A stretch of 64,000 bases of DNA, from positions 3,846,001 through 3,910,000 of the forward strand of contig OZ034978.1 of the NCBI GenBank assembly GCA_964030785.1, read 5' to 3'. The DNA is from Siderastrea siderea. Its lineage: Eukaryota; Cnidaria; Anthozoa; Scleractinia; Rhizangiidae. Position 1 is the first letter of the stretch, and each line of letters opens with the position of its first letter. Both the position numbers and the translations under genes were made by a program. The notes under the pieces were generated by a model that made no database searches, was not told the origin of the DNA, and saw nothing but the letters and a program-made list of their open reading frames with translations. This document shows positions 34,701 through 48,238 of this stretch, piece after piece.

Positions 34701-35611
34701 AAGATTTCCTCTAAACCTCGAGGAAAGGGGACTTTTTAACAAGCAATTTCACAAGGAAATTTTTCTCGCTGTTGTGTGTGTGTAACTCTGGTCAAATTAA
34801 TCTGATTGGTCTTTTTTAGGCATCGTTTGTTAGAATTTTGCCTGGTGCGTCAATTGGTTATCAAAAACATTTCCTGTCAATAAAAGTGACGACGTTACAA
34901 ACGCTACCACAAGTACCGTGGTCCACTACAGCCAGGTTTGGCCGGCACTGGCGTTAATGGGTTAAGGTGCTTTGTCTTCTAATTGAAACATCTTGTTTGC
35001 AACTTTCTCAGCTTCCTGCCGCACTCTTTATAAGCGATTCCCAAATGAAGTCATCGCTTTTTGTCAGCTTCCGGGTTTTGTTGAACGTGCGTATCTGACC
35101 GGATAAGCTTCGGACGCGAAAGCGTCTCGGATTTTGCGTGCATCACGAGCCTACTCTTCTTTCTGGTCAGAGATCAGAGGCTCAGTTTTGTGTAGTATGC
35201 TCAACAGTGTGTTGGGGTGACATTCCAAGAGCCAAAGACAGTCATATACCAGACAAAATTTTGCAACTTTATTTGAGCCATACTTACACAATGCACTTTA
35301 GTGCATTTAATCATACAATTTACATGTGCCAACTTAAAATATAATCTCTTAAAATATAACTTTTTAAATGATAAATAGATCTTTTAAATTATCGTAAACT
35401 TTGTTCACACGGCTGTTTCAAGGGCGTATTTTCGGGGTTGGGGTGATGCTGAAAATAAATGAAATAATTCTTTGCAGTGTTGTAGTATGTATAAAATCCA
35501 AGATTCACCCCATCGAGGAATTTAAACGTTCTTCTAGTACTAAAAACACCTACATGTACTGCTTGACGATCAGGAAAGTTTGCAGTTTTTCTAAAGCCAC
35601 TATAAGGAAAA
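34701..35611. other. No recognised feature
   Basis: AT-rich intergenic DNA between the unrecognised gene and TMEM116. Short frames on both strands lack splice context. Confidence 0.45.
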
Positions 35612-35905
35612 TTAGTATATAACAAGCCAGTGGATAGTGTTTTACGCGCGCCTTGATTGGCCATTCAAACTCGGTATAATATCTGCTTTTCACCTCTCAG
35701 CATTTTTCTAGACTTCGCGGGCGAGCTTTCCTTCGTTCTTAGAAAAAAAGGGAACTATTAGGTGCTGGCTATCCACTGGTTTGGTATATACTACAACAAT
35801 TATTTACCTCATTGTCGGTGAAGAATGGTTGATATTTCCCTCACCGCCTTGTGGCTCGGCAAATATTCACCACTACTCACCTCCACTTCGGTGAATAATT
35901 GTGAA
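35612..35905. repeat. Fold-back repeat pair (same families as 23.9-24.5 kb)
   Basis: A CCAGTGGATAG-bounded fold-back (about 35617-35792) is followed directly by the aacaattatt...aataattgt hairpin (35795-35902), the same order as in the 24-kb cluster. The two parts therefore probably move or spread as one unit. Confidence 0.75.
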
Positions 35906-36384
35906 TTATCTTCAATACTTATTAATACGCATGCTTATCGTAACTACACTTGAATATAAATGTCTTGGCTACTTTGTATTTTTTGTCATGTTTAAGCCAA
36001 ACAGAGACGACTGTGGCCCTTTAACACGATCGTTCACCAACCCTAGTATCATTTCTTTCCGACCTTATTAATCAGTAGCTTTTACAATACTGACTGGCTT
36101 TATAGCCTGACTCCCGTCACTCACAATGTTGCCTTTTTCAGTTTTTCCATTCAACACCGTTTAACACTGTTGAAAGATGTTGGATCCTCTTGGCCTAAGA
36201 ACAGAGCTTTTCTGAGAAGTTCCTTCCAAATACATTTTCAGCCGGTTAGAAACGTTACCCGTCCACCCTCCCTACCCCGGCAGGGGAAGGAGACGAAAGA
36301 CATTCCATGTACAGAATTTTTGGGAGATTTTGCCCTTTTGACCACAACAAAGTGGCAACTCTGAGGTTATTTTCTGAACAGTCT

Positions 36385-39300
36385 TTACTCTATTTGCAAG
36401 TTTGATCCGTAAAAGTGCCGCCGAGGATGAGAGACGTAGTCGTCAGACTCCAGAAACAGCGCTCTTCGCTCTGAAGCGCCACGGAAGCTTTTCCTTGCCC
36501 AGCCATACACGATGCAATTTAGAAATCCCTGCATGGGTGCGGTCAGACCCTGTTGACAAATGTTGACAAAGATGGTATATGAGAGTCGATTCTTGATTTG
36601 CATACAAAGAACAATGTACGAAATCACACTTACTTGGAACACAAACAGAGTGAACCAATGTGGCATAGAAGTTAGTATTATCTCAGGATCAATGTCGCAA
36701 GATGCTACAACCAGCGCTAAAATAAATAAATAAACAACTAAATAAATAAATAAATAAGTTTTTTTTTTTCAGATTTCGCATTTCGGCTCGTACAAGAATA
36801 CTATCGAATCCGCTGAAAGGAGCATCTTAACATTAGCAAGAACTGTGAATTTGAATTTTGTGGCTGGCTCAAAAGCAAAGATACAGGTAAAAAATGACAG
36901 AAATTGTAGAGATGCTTTTATGGCGTTAGGCAAACCTTGAATACAAGGTAATTTAAGTAGAGGCAGCGTTGCCGAGCGGTTATTGGGTACAAGACTTGAA
37001 ATCCGGAGGTCCCGGGTCAAAGTCCGGTTCTGCCTCTAGTTGGACTTGCTTCTTGGTAGACCGAGTTCAACTCCTCAGCCACGCTTGTAAATAGCCAACT
37101 GTACTGCCTCTTGGCAGTTGGGATTCTTGACTTTGTTATCTTCAATTTGCAGTATGTTGGACGTCCCTGAAAAGCCCCTCACTGGGTATGGATAATTAAG
37201 AGGCTCTGACTGTAAATATCGAGAATCGGCGGACAAGCTCAGAAAATCGAAAATCCTGATAACTTGCCAGAAGAACACTTTTGGGGAGCTATCTTCGAAA
37301 ATATTACTTAAACCTTCTGGAATTCTATTGTTTTCGGGAATTCGGAAAAACGGTTTTGCTTAATTTATTACGCAATAATCAGGCTTAAAATTAAACAAAT
37401 TGAAAACGCTTGCTTTAAATCTGTTTGCAACGCCAGAAAACAATTTTAATTTTAAATGATAGCAACACCCTTATACTTTCTGTCAATGGGAATTGCATGA
37501 AGTTTTGCTTTATTTATGTGGTTTGGTGGTTCTTTGAAACAAAGGCATTTTGCGCACTTCCGAAAAAGGCAAAAATTGGTAAACTACAGAGGCTTAAAAT
37601 GGGACTTGGTATGTCTAATATCGAATTGAAATAAACACTGTGATAAAGTTTGGCCCTACTTCTATTATGATATGAAATAAAAAATCTGGGCAATTCAGGC
37701 TCGCGCTGTCAAAAACAAAAATTCGCAAACCAGTGTTACCAAAATTTGCATAATGAAATGAAAAGTAGTAGTTTGGGTGAGCTTAATTTAGAGAATTTTA
37801 TTCACTGAAGACACACAAAGAATGGACTAAAACATTTCTTCAATCTATTCTTGCATTTGTTTTGGGCTTGTACTATTTCTACGTAAAACTAAAGAGAAGG
37901 CGAAGAAGTTTTAAAAGTTCTACACAAGTTGTTGCGTGACCCGTGTCAAGTGAATATTGTTGTCAATTTGTCAACCTACTTATGGCAGTTTTTGAATGCA
38001 GTCTCCTACATTGGCCGCTGTTTTATGCATGGCTAGTTCTCCAGCGAATACCGTACGCATCCATGTGTTTGGGGCATACTGTCATGTGCAGTTGATACTC
38101 TACTGGGACAAAAATTCCGACAGGCAAGTCTAGAATTAGTTTCGTATACATATGACACCTTTTTTCTTCGAGAGAAGAAAACTGCAACATAGTATGTTGT
38201 TGTGTACGTGACTCGATCGCTCTTTTCAAACGGTTACTAAGATTTTGGGCGACTTTTTGAAATGACGCTATTTTGGCCAGGAAGCAAAAGTGCATCATTA
38301 TTATTATGATTTATATGTATTTGTCAAAACATGTGCTGTTTCTATCAATATTATTACACTTGTATAAATATGTTTAAAATTAAACGTAATGCATGGTTCA
38401 ATTCTACCTGTAACCGTCCCCCCCCCGGGCATACCCCCGGGGATTTGCAATTTTGTTCTCACTTGGCGGTCTATTCCCCACCCCCGGGCACGCAAAAAGA
38501 GACAATTCCCCACCCCCGGGACTGCTCATCGACCACACAATACGTTGTTTTGTGTACAAAACATAGATTAAAACCAGACATTTTGACAAGAACTTAAACG
38601 CTTTTCTAGAGTTTCTTGAACGAAGGACACTACATGTATAATGTAATAAAAACATGCACTGACTATATTTGAAACCCTTAACCGCATACGGCTAGCGAGT
38701 AAAGAATTTTCCCCAAGTGATTTTTTCTAAATATAGCCCATACGCACAAGAGACCCGTGAACAAGTCGATGGTAGCATTTTAAAGGAGGTTTTCTTAGCT
38801 TGTTTCATAAGAATGAACACTGGACTGACCTCTGTTAAATACAAAACCGTGCATCCGTTTTCATATAGAGTCTATTTAAGTCGTCTTAGTATATACATAA
38901 ATACGCTCACAGAAGAAATAAATCTTTGTTTGTGATGAACGCCAACTGTTCGAGTACGCATCAAACGCACATTCGTTTAACAATTTAAAATAAAAGTACC
39001 TTCGAATACAGATTTTAATTTTGAGAGATTATCTTCTCTAACCAGTCTGCTACAAATTCTAGAGATTCTCCCTGGAAATAGGCAGTCTTCTCCACGCGGT
39101 CCGGCGTCAACTGAGAAGTGACGTACTGCACAAGAACGAGGGAACAACAAGATGTTATTCTCGATTTCCCCCGCCCCCCTCCCCCCGGGACAAGACGGCT
39201 TCAAACAATTCCCCACCCCCGGGACCGAAGGGCTGGACTTGTCCCCGGGGGTGCCCGGGGGGGGGATGGTAACAGGTAAAATTGAACCATGCATAAACCA

Positions 39301-42300
39301 CGGACGGGATCGGTATTTATGAGTTCTTATGCGGCTGTATATCTAAGAGATGTCAATACACAGTTTGTTTGGTTTTACTTTGCAAGATCACTGAGAACTC
39401 TTTCACAGTTTTGGAGGAAAAGATTTTCATTGAAGAATATTTTCACGTTTGCATGAACGGGCAGTGTCGGTTGCGTGACTTGATTATTTTGAATGGTACT
39501 TTGTGTTCCTTACCTTACACAGCCATTTTAGCTCTCAATTTATACGCGTACGTCAACTTTAATGATTAATAAAAGAAACCGTTTGGATTTTTGAGAGCAT
39601 TAGTATTTTCCGAAAGAAACTGCAAATTACAAAGAAAGGCCACTGGTGCTGCAGAGTAAAGACATCTGACAAAATATGGTAACCCACTGAACTCTTAAGT
39701 TTCACCAACAGTTTTCCAAATTCGTGCGTAATTCTTCAGAAAGATAAATGAAGATACCAGCGAATGCAGCATCTAGTAGAAAGACCATCTGAAAATAGTT
39801 ACGGTAAACGATTTGTCATATTTCAAGTCGTCCTTCCATTACAGTTCTTTCTCCTATTATCCAAATTATGCAAATTTTGGCAACACTGGTTCGCATATAT
39901 TTGTTGTTGTCAGCGCGAGCCTGAATTGCCCAGATTTTTTATTTCATATCATAATAGAAGTAGGGCCAAACTTTATCACAGTGTTTATTTCAATTCGATA
40001 TTAGACATACCAAGACCTATCTTAAGCCTCTGAAGTTTACTAATTTTTGCCTTTTTCGGAAGTGCGCAAAATGCTTTTGTTTCAAAGAACCACCAAACCG
40101 CATAAATAAAGCAAAACTCCATGCAATTCCCATCGTTAGAAAGTAGAAGAGTATTGCTATCATTTAAAATTAAAATTGTTCTCTGGCGTTGCAAGTTTTT
40201 TTACAAACAAGCGCATTCAATTTGTTTAATTTTAAACCTGATTTTTGCATAATTAATTAAGCAAAACCGTTTTTTCCGAATTTCTCGAAAACAATAGAAT
40301 TCCAGAAGGTTTAAGTAATACTTTCGAAGAAAGCTCCCCAAAGGTGTTCTTCTGGAAAGTTATCAGGATTTTCGATTTTTTGAGCTTGTCCAACGATTCT
40401 CGATATTTACAGTCTTATTTTTATTATTGAAACAAAGGAGGACCCTTTCATAGATCAGAATATGAATATGAGATTGAGCATGAGAACCTATTGATCACCA
40501 ACGGGGGTGGGGGGGGGGGGGAGGGGAAGGGGAAGCAAACGCTCTGGCTCTAGGAACGTTAAAAAATCGCATTTGTTTCAGTCTTGTACTCCAGCTTAAA
40601 TTAGAACACGAACGGATGCCCCATTATTGCCCCGGGGGATGGGATTACTGAACTTGAAGCACGGTGACAAGAAATATCAAGAATGAATAAGGAATTACCT
40701 GGACTCCAGCAAACTAAGAACACAAGTATGTAAAGGAAAATTCTGTTCCGCATAGCATCCACGCTGGCTCGTTGAAGATCCGTTAATACACCTGAAAATG
40801 TATAAATATAAAAATAAAGTAAGCGGGATCTCAGAAGTAACATTTTAAAGGGCTGCAAATGATTCTTTATGGTTGCCAGACATCAGTTCTCAAAATTCGC
40901 TGACGTTTTCCTGGTAAAAGATAATATTCCTTGACTAAATAAATAAGAGTCACAGATAATGGCGGCCTCCAACCTTCCCTTGCTGCCTTCCTTTCCACCT
41001 ATTTTGTTACTCACAGGACAGGTAGGACAGGGTAGTTGTTTGCATTACTCATGCGCAGCAAGAAACCATCGCCGAGATGACATTGACCTGAAATTTTCTT
41101 GTAGCCTTTGTTACAAATAACTCAATGCTGTTAAAATTTCAATTTCCCTGAATTCTCCTCAAAATATATATTTTCCCTGACTCGTCGTCGTCGTCGTCGT
41201 CGTCGTCGTCATAAACTATTTAAACACAAAGTCGTATCATTACATTATATGATCTTCCTAAGAGCTGTGTCAACAACTACACTAAAATGTAAATACACAA
41301 AAGTAATCCTAATTTTAAGTAAATATAGAGCATACTGAACAAACTACTGTAAAACTACTAGATTTATTTCATTAATCCACGTCTCAAGAATATTCTGGTA
41401 ATATAACAATGTTTTGAAATCGTTTAAGTTTGATTGATGTCTTATTTTCACAGGGATCTTTTTCCATAGGATAAATCCCCCATAATGCGGGCCTGCTGGC
41501 TTTTGCAGCCTCAGTTCTTGGTCTAGGAATATGCCAGCTAGATGCAGAATTTCTCAGAACACATTTCCCTGACTTTTCATGACCTAAAAGAATTTTTCTT
41601 TCCCTGACCATTTCCTTACGAGTTCACTGTACCCTTTCAACCAAAACGTTTGGTGATTAAGGCAAGAGTACATCTTTAAATTGCCCACTCCATTTCATTT
41701 GTTTACCCACAGAATACTGAGGACTGGAAAAGACTTCTAACTTAACACTTACCTGAATAAAGTACAGCCTTTCTGTAAACTCTGATCATCAGAAAATACA
41801 ACAGCTGTCAAGGCAATTACATCTTTGATTACCAACATATTTTAAACATGTTCGTGTCCTCTACACAGAGTTTAAGAAGGGTATTCTCCCAGTATTTTAT
41901 GAAACCTAGATGCTAAAAATTCTATTCTTTGACCTAGTAACATGTCTTGAAGCTGCCTAGGTGTGGTAAATATACAAAAGAAGTTTAATCTTGATCTACA
42001 CTAGGGAATTGAAATGTTTAGGAGAAACTGAAATTTAAAAATAGTTCAGTCCTGGGCAGGGGATGGGGGGCTCCCATAATATTGTGATGGGGATGTTCAT
42101 CGTACCTAATTTGAGTGTTTAAATTCTTTCCCATATCATCAATGGGGAGCAAAAAGGTTGAGTTAATTCAGGCATACGATCTTGTTGAGATCTTAGTCTG
42201 GGGTCTAACCTAGAGGGTCTTTTTAACAAGGTTTTCAGGTGATGTTATTCTCTCTCCAATTTTCTAAATTTACAACTTTACTATTATGATAATCTCACTT

Positions 42301-43701
42301 TCTTACCACAAGTGCAACAATGGAGAAGGACAGAGCACTGGTAAGAGCTATTGAACCATAATACCACCAAATTGCATTTGCTTTCTGATGATTCTGGAGA
42401 AAAATTAATAACACAAAATGGTCACCACAACTACCGCTAAACCTCCACTAACGAGCAATGGTTTCCAGTGGTTACTTTAAACTCTGGCATATTAAGCTGC
42501 ACCTCCCCACTCTAAAATCTCATTGATAACTATGTATGGGCCACTTGGATGTCACCTTTTTTTCATGTGCATAATTCAACAGTCATTGAGTATTTTCCAA
42601 GACCTAGTGGTAATTCCCAATCATATAAAGCATAAACATGGTAGTAAGATAAAACACTGTTGACAAAGTAGTCTTGTTTGCATGAGCCTGTCAGTTAAAA
42701 CTATGAAGTTAAAGAAATCTCAGAACTATTAACAGGGTTTTCAATAGGAATCTGAGTAGGTGACAAAATTTTAGGAGTAGGCGGAGAGTGAACTACTCAC
42801 GCCAGGGGGTGTCGGGGTATGCTCCCCTGAAAAATTGTGAAAATTTGGGCCTCTTAGAATACATTTCCTGCATTCTGGAGCAAACAGGAAACACAAATTC
42901 ACACTGAATTTAATCAGAATTCAGGCAAGATTCTTTTGTTTTTCATGAATAAATCTTGGCCGATCCAAGGCTTGTGTTTTGTGGCGAATGTTTCTCATGT
43001 TAGGCGGTGAGTTCATGTGGAATAGCCGGCAAGTTTCGCCGGCCGCTGGCCCTTATTTAAAACCCTGTATTAAATTATATCATTTTAACACAACAAGCAA
43101 AACAATGCTTACCTTCAGCTTTGGCCGATCAAACAGTAAAAGGCAGCTGAAAAATTCAAAGAAATGCAACTTAAATCAAAGAAAAATAAAAGAATAGACT
43201 GGTAGGTCAACTATGTAATGAAACGTTATTATGCTGTATCATGAATGTTTAACACATCAACAGTGGAAGAAAAAACACAAAGCTAATACTTAATTATTAT
43301 AAATGCACAAGTCAACATAATGCAGTGTCTCACAGGATCAAAAAAGTTTCCTAGAAGGGAAGTTAAATATTTGAATTTTATGAATAGAAATTGTACATGT
43401 ACTACAAATCAGTGGAAAGGTACCAATGCAAATGCATTAACATGGAGTCAAAAAAGCCTGATTTGTTTGAGAACATTACTTTCAGACTGTTTCTGACAGC
43501 CTTTGTTCCACTTTGCACCTATAGGCTCAAGTCAAGTTTAAAGTTTAAAGTTTTTACCCAAAAACTGGTTAATAATCGATCACTAATCCTTGTGGTTTGA
43601 AGTACATTGTACTAAACAGCAAAGTACTACCAACTGTTCAGGGACCGTGCAAGGGGTGGGCTGAGGGGGCTTTAGCCCCCCACTTTTTGGTGCCATAAAA
43701 A

Positions 43702-43766
<65 letters not shown>

Positions 43767-46700
43767 GTTGGAAAATCCATTAGTCAGTGATTAGGTTAAG
43801 GGTTAACCAGTACCGTGGTTTTCCCGTGGTTTCAGATTTAATTCTTGTATGGACCAAACAAAAACGTAATACTCTTCAAGAGTTCAAATCGCCTTGCTAT
43901 CATTTGGCTTCGGATTAGTTGAAACTCACGTGCGCTCTGCATGGGGGAGTCTATCTTGAAGAGTTTGAAACTGTTCAAATTTTAATTACAATCGACGGAA
44001 GTTGAAACTCTCGCTGTCATTTGGCCTCTAATTCGTGAGCTCTCGTTGACTTTCTTATGTTCTTAAAGAGTTTGACTCTCGTTCTTGCCTGACCCAGGCA
44101 TTACAAGCTGTAGTCTGTCTCCAGATAAGATTATCAGCAACAACGTGCTTAGATATTTGCTGAAAATCAAGGTGACTTCTTCAAGCCTCTCTACGCATGT
44201 AAACTTTGCAACAAAGATACCTGCCGAAAGATCTCTTTCGCTCCTAACGATGACAAATAAGGCATTCTGCAGTCCGGACATACCGACAGACTGACTTTGG
44301 TGAACTACCTTTTTCATGATGCTCAGCTCAGTTTTCTCAGTTTGCCTTCTGATTCTGTAATGACAACAAGTTTGCTCGTACAAGTCTTAAGTAAAACATT
44401 TTGAGTTTGAGATCTTGAATGCGAATGCATCAAGGTTTGCACCTTGCTGGATACGTCTTAAAATGTGTGCAGAGATGAAAGAAGAGGCTCAGGCACATTA
44501 CTTTAGGACTATCCTGGCTATTTCTATTCTGGTTTAGGATTAAATATCCAGAATACCGACCCCCTAAAAGAATGCAATTTTTGTCTATTCTGAGTAAACC
44601 AAAATGCTCCGTCCACATTCCGTTCATTTTGTTATCGTGGGTCATTACTGGGCAAAAGGAAGCGTCATCTTCAAAATGAGAAAACTGTTATAGTATATTG
44701 TCTTCTATTCCGGATTAGGCCACCAAAACGTGTCCTAAGTATCGACATTGTTAATCACTGGTAGGTCAAATAGTTTGGTGTTTTTGTACTTTTTAGTATA
44801 GCACTGATTCGTTACTTATACCGGTCTATTTGATGGGCAAAAACTGACAACTTTTAACACTTTTGGCCGCCCTAGATGCATTGATAGTCACTAAAGAGGA
44901 CAAAAATTTCGCGTGAGGCTCCACCCCTCCCCCCTCCCTCACACTTGAGCGATCGAGTTAACCCCCCCCCCCACTTTAGAATTGGTCGCGCAGTCCCTGC
45001 TGTTATCTCAATTTTTTTGAATAGAGACTATATAATATAAAGATATTTGCATAACACAGTTTAGCCAAATTTTATATCATATTATTTGGGCTCCTGGGGG
45101 GGAGGGGGTTACTTAGGTATATTGGTGACAGGGCAACACTGTGCCTATAGAAAAATCCCAGGGAGCCCAAACACTCTTGGCCATGAAATCTGGGGTGCCC
45201 AGCCCTATTAAAAGCTTTATGCAAAAAATAAGTTTTTCCAGTTGCCCGAAGACAAATTAGGCCACAACCATGCAGGGAGGTACAAAGACCTTTTCTGGGT
45301 TTTCTGAATTCTTTTGCATCAAAAGATTTTAGCAGGACTTTTTTGGGTTCATAGAAAGCATTAATTTACCTTAAAGTTCTCAATTTTATATCAAACAATT
45401 GTATCTGTTGAGTTCACTGATAAACAGAGAATTCTGCTCTTCATGCCTGTCATATGCAAGATGAATAAAGAAAGAAGGATGCATAAACTGCCTTGGACTC
45501 TCTTGGTTTTCCCTTTTTGTGCAGATGAACAGGACATTTTTAGTTGTTCTGGGCCACTGGACTTGTTTTGGGTTCAGTTTTAGCCTATTGGGACTTTTTT
45601 TGGGTATTGAAATTTAGCCTCATTTGCACCTCCCCATCACTAAATATACCTGAGTCACCCCTCCACCCCCCCCCCCCCCCCGGGATTTGGGCTAAACTGG
45701 ACTATCTCTGCAAAAGAAATATGCTGAAATGTGTTCCATAATGTAGCAGCCATTCCGTAAGAGCTCTGAACTAGAAAATGCCTTGATGGTTTGTTACCAC
45801 CTTATTTGAATAATTATTTTTAATTAATTATAATGCTTCTGTACACTTAGTTACTACTAGATGCTGTGATTACATTCATATTCTGAAAGTCAACCTAGAA
45901 TGTTGCCAAGCGATCTTTTTATCTTACTGATGCAATGGAATTTAATAGCCTTCCTAGCCTTTGTTGAAAAATTATTCTCAAGCGAGTCTAAAAGACTTTT
46001 TTCTTAATTGGATGTTAAGTTTTGTATATCAAATATAAATCGGCCATGTGTGTCTTTTTAAAAAGTCTTACACCTTTTAGAGACTTCTTATATTTTATTT
46101 TTTTCTTTTATGCATTTTAATAACAGGACCCCCTTTGATACCAGTGCTTATTACACTGATGGAGTTATTCTGTGTAAATATTATTATTATTATTATTATT
46201 ATTTTTAATATAAAAAATAATTTCTGTGTTGAGAACACCAAAACAAGAGTTTAACTTACTGTAAATTTTGTATTTTGTCTTTGTCAAAATAATTGTCATA
46301 GTTTGATTTTGGGAAACTGAAATGTTTCCTTCAAAAATGCTTGTCTCATAAATATCATTAATTTTTGTTTATTTGAAGATTAATGAGAACAATTTATCCT
46401 TTTTTCATGCCACAATTAATAAAAATACTGTACTCCAACGGCATAAGAATTTGGTCCTTGCTTACAGTGAGCAGCTCTTAGTGCCATGTGGCATATGGTT
46501 AATGCCATGAATCAGCAATGGAAGCATAATTACCACAGGGGCCAACCTACATGTAAGAAGAGAAAATACAGCATGAGTTGCAGTGTCCCTGTTCTCCATA
46601 TGCTTCTTGTGGTAATAGTTGGGCGAATTTGATAAAACAACAAGAGATTTCATCATTTCCTTTATTCTTGTGACCTGCATGTTTGTTCATGTAGTGATTT

Positions 46701-48195
46701 TGTACGGAGAAATTACTTGTCACTTTTGGGGCTTAAAGCCCACAACAACTGCAACAACGTTTTATCAGTTTTACTTATAGCAACAACTCTTTACTGAGCT
46801 GACGTGACTTCAATTTACTTTTTTGGCAACTCCCTTGCCTTAGCAGTCATATTTATGTATAAGGCAATGCTGCATGTCTTAATGCCTAGTATATATGTGT
46901 AAAATCACTTTTATTGACCTGCGATATAATTTCTATTAGGCTTAAAGACCAAACATGATAGTACAAACATCGTATTAGTGCTGTATCAACATTAATTGTT
47001 GATAACACATCAATTATACTCACCAACATATTGCATAAAATATTCTGCATAACCAGTCATAAAATTTGCTTGAGGAATTTACCTAAAAAGAAAAGTATTA
47101 CCAGTAAAATTATCAAGAAAGCATATGGTAAAAGATACTTTTATTCACGGAAAAAGTGGCTTTTTAATGTTACATTAATTCAAATGTAGATACACATGAA
47201 GATGTCAACTAGAACTCAAGGTTTTATCTCAAGGTTTAATTTTGAAGAGCGTTTCCACAATTACGGCTGTTACACTCACCACCTGTCTTGTATCTAGCCT
47301 TTTGGAACCCAGTGACTAAATAATATTATTTGTTAATTCTGATAGTCCCTCTCTGCCCCTGACTGCTCCCCCTCTTGAATATCCCCATATTTCTTTTTTA
47401 AATATCCCATATCCCTATAATTTTTTCCTTCAGTGTCCAGTATCCCTATATAATTTTTTCTGCAAATATCCCATATCCCCATAACCCCTAATGAGGCCTC
47501 ATAGCATTTTTCTACATATTTCATTTAAATCCAGCTGAAAAGACAGAATTACATGTAGTATATACTGTATATTACTGTTACACCAAACCATTGGATAGTG
47601 TTTTTCGCATGCTCTGATTGGCTACTTAAACTTGGGATAGTCTCTGCTATTCACCTCCTGGGATTTTTCTGGAGTTTTTGTTAACTGGCCAATCATCGGT
47701 TTGAACTCGGCTGTGAAGTTCCATCTAAGGTTACAAAGAAACGCTCTGGTCCAACATCAGTCTTACTGTCCTCTAGGTAATATTTACTACTGACAAACAC
47801 TGTCTATAATTCTTATACCAACCCTTACAGAGGAAAACTGTAGGTTACTGATAATGTGAGCCTTCTCGCGCAGTCTGATAAATGCAGTGAAAGCGTAGTT
47901 GACAGTCAAAAAGAAAGAGGCAAGGTGTGCTATCTGGAGGTTAACAAAACAAAACCAGTACATTTTATTAAAATAATATAAGCTGCATCTTATCACATCA
48001 TCTAGAGGAATATTTTAATATTATTGTATGCATGTTAAAATAAACATATGATGTTTTCAAGGCCAGATAACTTTTTGGGGACTGGCTTAATGTGTCAACC
48101 CATTCAGCATACATGTACACTTATAAGTTCACACCCATAAAATTGTGTCCAAATTGTGTACATGTTGACAATAACTAAATAAGTAAATAATAACA

Positions 48196-48238
<43 letters not shown>

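Noticed and set aside
44063..44383. 106-codon minus-strand frame inside TMEM116 intron 7
   Set aside because: It lies between phase-matched TMEM116 exons, has no recognisable domain and adding it would break the phase.
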